64,000 nt of DNA, taken from the NCBI GenBank assembly GCA_037783545.1, contig JBBELK010000671.1, forward strand, positions 186,001 through 250,000. The letters are read 5' to 3'. This DNA comes from Henricia sp. BOLD:AAB3569 (taxonomy: Eukaryota; Echinodermata; Asteroidea; Spinulosida; Echinasteridae). Positions 40,001-52,000 of the stretch are shown in pieces (the first letter of the stretch is position 1; each line of letters starts with the position of its first letter). Position numbers and translations under genes: made by a program. Under the pieces are notes generated by a model. It was not told where the DNA came from, searched no databases, and saw nothing but the letters and a program-made list of their open reading frames with translations.

Positions 40001-43000
40001 TTGTCAATAACAGCCGCAAGGTTTTTTAGAGGTTTCGGTCTGCGGAAATTATCACCACCTGCATCAAAGATCAAAATGAGGATTAATGTGACCTTCGCCT
40101 GGAAGTGGGATACATGTACATGTAGGACACCGAGGAATGTTGGGATCACTTTGAAGTTTGTGACATGTTTTCTGATAAATGTTTTTAAATTGAAACATGA
40201 AACAAGTGATACTGAAATGGACAAACCGGCTATTTTGGGCTTGAAATAGTCCCATGTACATGCAGTGTTCTCCACTACCGGTTAGCAATAGCGCCCGGAC
40301 AAAAATTATAAATTTTCCCCTCTAAAACACTGAAAGTACAGCCAAGTTATTCCAAAATTATTGTATTATGTAGTATCGTTCACTTACCACGCAAATCTAT
40401 CGTATCAATGTCGATAACGGCCATGAGAGTTGCATGCATTTGTTTTAAACAGCGCCCTCAAGTGGTATGTTCACCTCTAGCTCTTCAGGGCGCTGCATGC
40501 TCAGTGCAGCGGCGTAGCTAGCTATGGGCATACATGTAGCTTGGAGCGCACGCATGGCTCATTAATTAGTCGTCGCGGGATTGCAAATAGATGTTACTCC
40601 ATCAAAAATCCTAGTATAATGGCCTGTGTATTTGTGATTCATCCACAAAGTAAATACTGTAAACCTCGACCCAGATTACCGGTACATGTACATGAATAAA
40701 CCAGAAACCAATAATGTCTCGTGTTCCCCACTGATCAAAATCTTGTCCGGGCGTGCTGATCAAGGCGCTGCTGACCGATCGCGAAGGCCAGACCAGGGGG
40801 CTCCCCCGGTAAAATTTAAAAGCGCTCAAAGATGCCATTCCAGGCTCATGTTGGACCTCTAAAAAGAGGGCGAAAAGCCGTATTTCCTGTGTGCAAATGA
40901 GGTCTGCCGATCGGATTTTTCACGTCTAGTGTCTTCGATGTTCTAACACGAAGGACAATGAGTAAAAAAATACCGCCGTGCCGGGCCGTGAAGCACAAAA
41001 AAGGAGGGCGAAAAGCCTTATTTTCCGTGTACAAATACGATTTTCTGCATCTACTGTAACCCTGGCATTGTACATGTATGGATCAAAAGAAGACAATCTC
41101 CCCAAATTCAAATTTGTCTCTTGGATACATATTTGGCCAGTACATGTAGGTACACTTACCCAAACATATTTTAAAGAGTACTCATTAACCTGATGCCTAA
41201 TTTTGGTGAAATCACAATTTTGCACAAAATCACATCCGAGCGCAAATATCGGCAAATTAGCATTGGCCCAAGATGTTTCTTAATCCATTAATATTGCTGG
41301 GATACGTGTACACCAGGCCGGAGCCACAGACAAAGACAATGGTTTTGAAAACGGCAAATTCGTCGTAGATGAACTACAGAGAGCACTGCTCACCGCGCAA
41401 AGATTCACATAATCTGTCCGTTGTTCGCATATTTGGAAGGTAAACTTACGATGAACAATTGTCCTTAATTTTCAACAGGGGTGGAATTATTTTACTTTTT
41501 TATTTGGAATTTGTCTCTCTAGTAACCGAGGATCAATACAATACCTTTTTATTCTCGTGAAATGCGGAGAAATAAACTCTGATTCCCCCTCGGTTTGCAT
41601 CTCAGGAAAATTGACGGTACAAATGTAGCGCCCTGTGATATCAGCCTGGCGAGAAGACGTGGCGAACAATGACCAACCCAGTGGGTGACTGTTCGCCGCA
41701 TGAGGGCGCTGTTCATGACCGTAATCGGCCATAGATTAGGTCGCCGATGCGATAGATATGCACAGTAAGTGAATGATAATGATGCCAGCAGCAAGCAAAT
41801 CATGTTTTGTGACTTTACACGTACATGTAATTTGGGAATGACGCGGTCGTGCTTGTGAAGTGATTTTTTAGGTGGGAATTTTTCTATTTTTGTCCGGACG
41901 GCCAATTCTTTTTGTCTACGGTAGGAGACCTATTTTGTTTGTCTGGGCGGCCGATAAGACGTACATGTACATGTACGTACAGGTACCAGACTTCACAGCG
42001 CTTGGCCTACATGTAATAAGCACTACATGTACGTCATAGGTATGCACCGCATAATGAGGAACGCCTGGAATCGAATGTGCTCGGAATTTCCCGAGCAGAT
42101 TTAGGAAATGTCCCAAGACGATACTGGTGCCAGTAGTGTGTATGGCGCCCTCTCTTGGCGATTGTCGGTGAATGTTGGTTAGCGCGCGGCAGTCAGTGAC
42201 AAACATCACACAGTATCGTCTTGCACCAAGACTAGCCTTAAGTGTGTAAATAATCTTGAGCATAAAATTAGCAGATTTATTTTTTAGTAAAACTGCTTTC
42301 GTTCAAAGTTCCATTTATTTTGCTTTCAGTTTGGGTGGGCCATATGCCATGACTGGCACCTTTGGGTGCCGCTCGTGACACCCTCCAAATGACAAAATAC
42401 CACCTCGTTTGCATTCACAATGCGTGATTGGCTCCTGTGCACTCCTTGTATGACTACTACAGTAGATGCACTGATATTAAATAGAATTTGGACACCAAGC
42501 CTTACAAGTGTACCGGTATGTGATTTCAAGTAAATTACAAAATAGTATGATGTATATGTACCTTCTTTTGAATCCACCACTGCAACACCAGGAACATGAT
42601 CGCCAGCAGACAACAGGACATTTTCTGGCACGAGATGCATGATTTTGTCCATGTAGCGATGAGTGCAGACTGTATAGCAAACCTGGATGTCCGATATCAT
42701 CAGCTTATCACTTCCTATATCAACAAACCAACATTAACATCATTACAAACTAAATGTACTGTGGTGGTTTGATGCAAATGAAAAGCTTTTTTAAGAAAAA
42801 CAGTGCTAGAAATTCAAGATGACGTCAACAGCAAAGGTTTCTATTGTAAATGCCATGCTGCCTTCTACAATGTACATTGTATTTTAGGCACGCCATAGGA
42901 TGCGTGTGATGCATCTAGTGCAGTAGCATGATTGTAGTTAGTGTTTGCATTCCCTGCTCCAGGGATGCCAGTGGCTCTTACCTTCAGGGCCGGAAAAAAA

Positions 43001-46000
43001 TTATAACTGCATGTGCGCACATGGACTCGCCAGCACAGTATACTGTATACTGTAAAAGCTGAAATATTCGCGGTGGTTTTATTTTCGCGCATTTCGCGCA
43101 CCAGACAGAGCCCGCGAAAATATTGTTTGCAACAATTGTGGCGATCCCTCAAACAAAACATAATTTCCATCCGCGAAAATAACAACTCGCGAAAATGTCA
43201 GTGATGTTAAAATGCGCGAAAATATCTGTACGCGAAAATATTGGCTTTTACAGTAGTATACGTACATTGACAGTGTGCAATGCACGCAATGGATATCAGT
43301 ATGTACATGTACATGTATGTGTGATGACTGCTGTATGCCCTACCGGAAAAATCAGTCATCATTTGGTCATCTTTAGGTGATTTGGGCATCATGGAGGGAT
43401 TTGGGCATCATTTAGTCATCACAGGTATCAAAGAGTCATCAAAAGGCATCAGAAAACATTGTTTTGCCATCAAAAGGCATCAAAGTGTCATCCAAAGGCA
43501 TCATTTGGTCATCAAAGGCCATCCAAAACTGGCACAGTGCCCTCTATTGAGTCTATGTACTTCTGATCAATAGTCTGGTTTTGTGGTACTTAAGCCGTGA
43601 ATGATTATGGCCGGGATACAGACATACTACGGTACTGTATGTGTGCAAATCATGTACCGTATTTTCCTGCGGATAAGACGCTCGGCGGACAAGACGCAGG
43701 ACCCTAAAATGACCAAAAAAAATTCAAACGTCAGCAGACAAGGCGCACCCCCGCATAAGGCGCAGGTTTAACCGCACACAGAAGAACACCAGGCGCCACC
43801 CGGTGTCGGTACATTGACACAAAGACGTCATTTTGTTGCCTTTTGGAGCGTTTTTCGAAGCATGAATGAAACCGTAACCACATGGGTGTGTAGAGCCATG
43901 CAGAAAAAACCCAACGTAAATTGATACCGACCTTCATCCATCCATTCAGCCAACGCTGTCCGTTGTTAATAATATGAAGTCCGTCCCAATCAGCGGCCAG
44001 AAACGATGGTCCATGCACTGTCTGAAGAAATTGCAACACGAACCCAGGCCCTCCTAGCCCGAGCATCCGACGTCCCACAACGAGGATCCTTGCTGATACA
44101 GACAGGTAACCAGTCTAAGTCCCCCCGAGCCAGTAGATGTTGCGCCCTCTACCGGTGACTAATACCAAAACTAGCGTCGTCTTTGTAATAATCCCGTCCC
44201 GGGAAGACGTAACAAAATGTTTCATTATATATATAGTTGTGGAAGTTTTTGTAATGTTTTTTTGTTGTTGAATTATTTCCTATTATTCCAAACCTATAAT
44301 TTGTTAATCTCGTTCATAAGATTTTGTTTTTAAGGATCAATTTTTATTTTACAAATGAAATAAACGAAACGGACACATGATCCATTTGTTTTTCTCGTTT
44401 TGTTTTGTTGGTCCCGTAACACCCATGAAGAATGATCATGAGACAATACTGGCAGTCATCCCAGGTGGGATGACCAAGAAGCTGCAGCCCCTAAGCGTGA
44501 ACCGCGTCTTCAAGAACCACATCCGGGTAGAGTGGGAGGACTGGATGTCTGAGGGCATTCACACCTACACTGAGACTGGACGGATGAGACGGGCAACCTT
44601 CACTGATGTTTGTGGCTGGGTTTTGCGGGCATGGGCTGCCGTAAAACCCTCCACAATCATCAATGGATTCAAGAAGGCCAAGATCATCCCAGGCCCAGAC
44701 ATTGCGGAGGAGGAGGCACCTGATCTTCGGGCGGCAGACCTCGACGACGAGCTGCTAGCTATGTTCAACAGCGACAGCGAGGACGAGGAGTTTGACGGGT
44801 TCCCCGACGTCTGAACCAACAATCCAGATCAACAAAAACCAACCGGCTCTTTTCAGAGCCACCACATCATCAAAAAAGAGATCGATATCATGTCGTAATG
44901 TCTGAATAAAGTAACAAATAAGAAGCTAAAAAGGTCAACAAAATTTCCCAAATAATAAAAGAGTACCAACAAGTCCAAGTTCCCAAAGCACTTATTAATC
45001 ACAAATGTAAAAAAATAATTATCCCATCCTTAAATAATACGTTAAGCCTAATCAATACTTCGGATATATTCTCTCCAATAACAACCCTCAAATTCACCAC
45101 ACAATAGAGGTTGGGTTAATGCATTGACTGTCGAATGCATCATCGGAACGAATACTCGGCCACACAGAAAAACGTTTGAACGGCGCCGACGTCTGTTATG
45201 GTTGGACCGAAAGCACCGTCATAAGGGGGGGCTAGACGCATTGCGGCATTGCTGGAATGAAAGCACGGTCATGGGGGATCAACACGTTGCGGCATTGTTG
45301 GAATGAAAGGACGGTCTGGGGGATTGCGGCATTGTTCGAACGAAATACGGTCTCAGTGTCTGAATAGTTCAGCCTTGTTTAACGTTTGACCGCATTATTG
45401 AGTAAGGATTCTTCACACAAATACCGTTGATTTGAACTGGACAAGAAGGTATTTATTATTTCACGCAGTGATCATCAACAAAAAAATCAATCGTCAGCAG
45501 ACAAGGCGCACCGAAAGATAAGACGCACCGACGTTTTGGGGGTCTAAAAAGTCGGATAAGACGCGTCTTATCCGCAGGAAAATACGGTACATGTACATCT
45601 AGGCTGTACATGCATGACATACATGTAGGGCATATCCGGACATCGTTGATCAGTAAGTGAGACAATTTTCCACGTTTGTTTGGAAGCGCTGACTACATGT
45701 ACATGTACATGTACCGGTACCGGTATTGGACCTACCACAAGTTGGTCTGTGCCAGGACCAAGATTAAAGTTTATCTCTCTAATGCATGCCGCAAAACACC
45801 AAAAACAAAGCGTTTAAATGTCTCATCACTTGCTCTAACAGACACACGACATCAGAGACTTTAACAAGTCTTCCAAGAGAACCTATACAAACCACTCCTG
45901 GGCATCCTGAAGATCAATGGCACACCTTCAAAACTGCAGTTACTAATATCTGCACAATTAAGAGGTCCTTGGTTTTTAAAAAGGTAGAAACAAGGACTGG

Positions 46001-49000
46001 TTGGAAGAGAATGACACAAATCTTTGAGCTGTCGGAGCATTTAAGAGAACGGCATTTAAAATGCTGCTGAATAGAGAACAGATCTCGTTACAGACAGGCT
46101 CGAAACATCTGCCAGTCCCACTCAAGGGGGAATGGCTGTGTCGAGCCTGGCACTCTGCAGCGCACGGGGCTGGGGGGGGGGGGGGGGATCAGGAACCACC
46201 AACCCGGAAGACTGAGGCCTAGGGCCTAGGCCACATGAATGGGCCTGGTATGGGAAAGAATTTAGTACATTTAGTTGATGACCATGGCTCAGACCTAGTC
46301 CGCAAAACATACATGTAAGAAGCAGACTGAACAATTTGGTTAATTACCATGCACGGACACCAGGATTTACTTATGATAGTAAACCATGTAAAAATGTTAG
46401 TAGGATGATAAAAACACAAAATTACAAGAGGGGAAAATGTCATATAGTCAGGGAATTTTGCTAAAACCTGGGAACTAAATCCTTACCAAATAATTTCTTC
46501 GCCAATGTGTTAGTGAAGGTGTCTACTAACACCTCTTAAAAAGTTGAAATTCAATTCCCCTAGGAAACCACGTGACAGCTGCTAAAAGTTTTACCTTAAA
46601 AATACAGTACAGACAACAGCCGTTGACAAAGCGCCCATTTGTTTTGAATGGTGTGCGCCTAAGCAGACGACTGTTTTGTGTTTCATACTGGCGCAAATGC
46701 GGGCAGCGCTGTGATTGGATTGGACTCTGGTGCTGCTCCTGTGGTTTTCTGTGGTTCTGAATCGAATTCTGAGGTTTTTTTAAATGATGAAAGGTCAGGG
46801 TCACGTGACTAAGCTGAGAATCGGGGCCATTTCCAAGATGGCCGCCATTGAAATTTACAGGTGCCAGGCGTAGGCCGTGTCAGTTGTATATAGGTATACC
46901 TAGAGTCGGCCGATTTTAAAGATCCTGGTGTTGATACTATGGTTTTACAAGGTGCTGAATCCAATTCCGAGGTTTTTATAACGATGAAAGTTCAGAGTCA
47001 CGTGATTAGGCTGAGGATCAGGGTCATTTCCAGGAACTTGCCTTTTTACCCAGCGTGCACCACCTGAAAACAGCCCGATTTGCCAGGTAGGCCTATAGAC
47101 CGTATCGAATAGCCGCCATTTCGTTTTCGTGGGGCACCTTGTTTGTTACTTAAACCGTTCAACAATGCAAGCACAATATGTGCAATCATGCATGTCCTCA
47201 AGGAACAAAGAAACTGCCCCACAGAATCGCGGCTATTCGATACGGTCTATAGCGCGAAGGCGGGACTGCAGTAGCATTTATGCAAATATAATAATTTAGT
47301 GCAAATCTATCACGCAACTGGTCTATCATTGGTACCGAGTTGCGCTAAACGTCCCCGAAATGTACCACACACACTTTCTTAACAATGTGAACATGATCAG
47401 AGGCTAAATATTCTTGCAAAAGTTGAAGTTTTGCCTTCGGAATTGCTTGGTAATTTCTGGAATCGGCAAGCTACCACTCATATAATCTAATATAAATAAA
47501 AGGAATCGATTTCTACTAGGAATCAATTCCTCAAACATCTGGAATCGCGATTACGATTCCTAAAGTGGGACAGATTCTACCCGATTCCGGCGCCGAATCG
47601 CCCAAGCCCAGTATTATAAGGACGTGGGGTGTTACTGTTATGTCCGAGCGGTCTAGCGCGTCGAACTCAAGTTCCTGTGCCAGTACTAGAATGTGGGTTC
47701 GATTCCGGGCCGTGACGAGTTGTGGCACTTGTGCTCTTGAGCAAGGCACTTAATCACAATTGTTCCGTCCTTCGGAAAGGAATGTAAAGCCGTTGGTCCA
47801 GTGTGTTACATGTAATGCACTTTAAATATCGCAGAGGATTATTTCGTGAAGAGCAAGGGGAGGGATTCCCCGGTGTCTCTGGCCGTTTCTAATTCAACTT
47901 AGAAGTTGATAGTTATTCGAATATATATATTAATAATCTATGTTTATTGATCCCATTCCTGTAATTGGCGGTTCTTCCGCTGTTGGATGTGGTGAATAAA
48001 TAAATAATAGAGCCTTTCAACCGACAGCCATGCATGCATGTGAGGGGGACCCCGACGTTAAACCACCCATTTTCAGTTTAAAACCACCCATTTTCAAATC
48101 AAGTAATTTCATGACGTACATGTAGTGCGTCTCTGTCCCATTGGACGCGGACGCACTTAATGCCGTATTCCACTCGCGCTCGTGGGATAACTAATAAAGA
48201 ACCGTGTGTTTTGGGTGTGACACCTCGAAAAATAGAGAATGTTGAATTGATATTTTTCTAGAAACATAAGTTATTCGCTTTCACATTACACATCAATGGA
48301 AAAAAAAAACCTACATGTACATACCGGTGGCCTGTCTAATCTGTCTGAGAAAGTCTTTCAAAACAGAAGAAAAAAGATTTGACAGGCCACAAGTCCAGAG
48401 GGCACGTTGCACGCCGCTGATCACAGACCAAACGCCAAGTCAGACTGGGGCAAGTCTATGGACGAGGCGCAAAACGGCGGTTTTCACAGTGATTTTATTT
48501 TTGCTGAAATAAAGTAAATGCTATAAAAATGTGTTTGTACAGAAGAAAACAAATTTGCTGAGAACCACGGACTGTATACATGGTACATACCGGTATATAT
48601 TTAATGTCATGCTTTTGTTACTGTTTTTTTTCATTACTCGGACACTCTCGATAAAAGAGTTGAATGCACAAGCGGTTGATATAAAAGTTCCCGACAACCT
48701 TGAGGTTATCTGGATAAAAGCACGCCCAAATCGTCTCCCTAGAGCAATTTCTGTCTTATTCTACGGGGTGTTACCGTATACTTCAAAACTGCAGTTACTA
48801 ATATCTGCACAATTAAGAGGTCCTTGGTTTTCAAAAAGGTAGAAACAAGGACTGGTTGGAAGAGAATGACACAAATCTTTGAGCTGTCGGAGCATTTAAG
48901 AGAACGGCATTTAAAATGCTGCTGAATAGAGAACAGATCTCGTTACAGACAGGCTCGAAACATCTGCCAGTCCCACTCAAGGGGGAATGGCTGTGTCGAG

Positions 49001-52000
49001 CCTGGCACTCTGCAGCGCACGGGGCTGGGGGGGGGGGGGGGATCAGGAACCACCAACCCGGAAGACTGAGGCCTAGGGCCTAGGCCACATGAATGGGCCT
49101 GGTATGGGAAAGAATTTAGTACATTTAGTTGATGACCATGGCTCAGACCTAGTCCGCAAAACATACATGTAAGAAGCAGACTGAACAATTTGGTTAATTA
49201 CCATGCACGGACACCAGGATTTACTTATGATAGTAAACCATGTAAAAATGTTAGTAGGATGATAAAAACACAAAATTACAAGAGGGGAAAATGTCATATA
49301 GTCAGGGAATTTTGCTAAAACCTGGGAACTAAATCCTTACCAAATAATTTCTTCGCCAATGTGTTAGTGAAGGTGTCTACTAACACCTCTTAAAAAGTTG
49401 AAATTCAATTCCCCTAGGAAACCACGTGACAGCTGCTAAAAGTTTTACCTTAAAAATACAGTACAGACAACAGCCGTTGACAAAGCGCCCATTTGTTTTG
49501 AATGGTGTGCGCCTAAGCAGACGACTGTTTTGTGTTTCATACTGGCGCAAATGCGGGCAGCGCTGTGATTGGATTGGACTCTGGTGCTGCTCCTGTGGTT
49601 TTCTGTGGTTCTGAATCGAATTCTGAGGTTTTTTTAAATGATGAAAGGTCAGGGTCACGTGACTAAGCTGAGAATCGGGGCCATTTCCAAGATGGCCGCC
49701 ATTGAAATTTACAGGTGCCAGGCGTAGGCCGTGTCAGTTGTATATAGGTATACCTAGAGTCGGCCGATTTTAAAGATCCTGGTGTTGATACTATGGTTTT
49801 ACAAGGTGCTGAATCCAATTCCGAGGTTTTTATAACGATGAAAGTTCAGAGTCACGTGATTAGGCTGAGGATCAGGGTCATTTCCAGGAACTTGCCTTTT
49901 TACCCAGCGTGCACCACCTGAAAACAGCCCGATTTGCCAGGTAGGCCTATAGACCGTATCGAATAGCCGCCATTTCGTTTTCGTGGGGCACCTTGTTTGT
50001 TACTTAAACCGTTCAACAATGCAAGCACAATATGTGCAATCATGCATGTCCTCAAGGAACAAAGAAACTGCCCCACAGAATCGCGGCTATTCGATACGGT
50101 CTATAGCGCGAAGGCGGGACTGCAGTAGCATTTATGCAAATATAATAATTTAGTGCAAATCTATCACGCAACTGGTCTATCATTGGTACCGAGTTGCGCT
50201 AAACGTCCCCGAAATGTACCACACACACTTTCTTAACAATGTGAACATGATCAGAGGCTAAATATTCTTGCAAAAGTTGAAGTTTTGCCTTCGGAATTGC
50301 TTGGTAATTTCTGGAATCGGCAAGCTACCACTCATATAATCTAATATAAATAAAAGGAATCGATTTCTACTAGGAATCAATTCCTCAAACATCTGGAATC
50401 GCGATTACGATTCCTAAAGTGGGACAGATTCTACCCGATTCCGGCGCCGAATCGCCCAAGCCCAGTATTATAAGGACGTGGGGTGTTACTGTTATGTCCG
50501 AGCGGTCTAGCGCGTCGAACTCAAGTTCCTGTGCCAGTACTAGAATGTGGGTTCGATTCCGGGCCGTGACGAGTTGTGGCACTTGTGCTCTTGAGCAAGG
50601 CACTTAATCACAATTGTTCCGTCCTTCGGAAAGGAATGTAAAGCCGTTGGTCCAGTGTGTTACATGTAATGCACTTTAAATATCGCAGAGGATTATTTCG
50701 TGAAGAGCAAGGGGAGGGATTCCCCGGTGTCTCTGGCCGTTTCTAATTCAACTTAGAAGTTGATAGTTATTCGAATATATATATTAATAATCTATGTTTA
50801 TTGATCCCATTCCTGTAATTGGCGGTTCTTCCGCTGTTGGATGTGGTGAATAAATAAATAATAGAGCCTTTCAACCGACAGCCATGCATGCATGTGAGGG
50901 GGACCCCGACGTTAAACCACCCATTTTCAGTTTAAAACCACCCATTTTCAAATCAAGTAATTTCATGACGTACATGTAGTGCGTCTCTGTCCCATTGGAC
51001 GCGGACGCACTTAATGCCGTATTCCACTCGCGCTCGTGGGATAACTAATAAAGAACCGTGTGTTTTGGGTGTGACACCTCGAAAAATAGAGAATGTTGAA
51101 TTGATATTTTTCTAGAAACATAAGTTATTCGCTTTCACATTACACATCAATGGAAAAAAAAAACCTACATGTACATACCGGTGGCCTGTCTAATCTGTCT
51201 GAGAAAGTCTTTCAAAACAGAAGAAAAAAGATTTGACAGGCCACAAGTCCAGAGGGCACGTTGCACGCCGCTGATCACAGACCAAACGCCAAGTCAGACT
51301 GGGGCAAGTCTATGGACGAGGCGCAAAACGGCGGTTTTCACAGTGATTTTATTTTTGCTGAAATAAAGTAAATGCTATAAAAATGTGTTTGTACAGAAGA
51401 AAACAAATTTGCTGAGAACCACGGACTGTATACATGGTACATACCGGTATATATTTAATGTCATGCTTTTGTTACTGTTTTTTTTCATTACTCGGACACT
51501 CTCGATAAAAGAGTTGAATGCACAAGCGGTTGATATAAAAGTTCCCGACAACCTTGAGGTTATCTGGATAAAAGCACGCCCAAATCGTCTCCCTAGAGCA
51601 ATTTCTGTCTTATTCTACGGGGTGTTACCGTATACTTCAAAACTGCAGTTACTAATATCTGCACAATTAAGAGGTCCTTGGTTTTCAAAAAGGTAGAAAC
51701 AAGGACTGGTTGGAAGAGAATGACACAAATCTTTGAGCTGTCGGAGCATTTAAGAGAACGGCATTTAAAATGCTGCTGAATAGAGAACAGATCTCGTTAC
51801 AGACAGGCTCGAAACATCTGCCAGTCCCACTCAAGGGGGAATGGCTGTGTCGAGCCTGGCACTCTGCAGCGCACGGGGCTGGGGGGGGGGGGGGGATCAG
51901 GAACCACCAACCCGGAAGACTGAGGCCTAGGGCCTAGGCCACATGAATGGGCCTGGTATGGGAAAGAATTTAGTACATTTAGTTGATGACCATGGCTCAG

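Larger units (their letters stand above)
43655..45589 (+). mobile_element. pogo/Tigger-like DNA transposon, internally deleted
   Basis: The ends TACCGTATTTTCCTGCGGAT and ATCCGCAGGAAAATACGGTA are perfect inverted repeats of about 27 bp including TA, as expected for Tc1/mariner/pogo elements. GTCAGCAGACAAGGCGCACC occurs near both ends in the same orientation. At 1.9 kb, with only a transposase C-terminus inside, it lacks most of the catalytic domain. A subterminal tandem of about 56-bp units lies at 45170-45360. Confidence 0.9.
45926..48780. repeat. Tandem 2.85-kb repeat, unit 1
   Basis: This is the first of three units with practically identical sequence. Unit 1 is 2,855 bp, one G longer than the others in the poly-G tract near 46173-46188 (16 versus 15 G), and has T for C near 45974. 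In order the unit holds LINE-like sequence, poly-G, a 160-bp MITE, an element-end fragment, a tRNA-Leu-like SINE and LINE endonuclease sequence. The small open frames in it repeat three times and are not genes. Confidence 0.95.

Noticed and set aside
43731-44078. 115-codon minus-strand frame as a gene
   Set aside because: It lies inside the pogo-like element and has no recognisable domain; the supported frame of that element is on the plus strand.
47640-47725. Functional tRNA-Leu gene
   Set aside because: Stems are imperfect, it continues into a SINE body, and it is repeated three times only because the 2.85-kb unit is.
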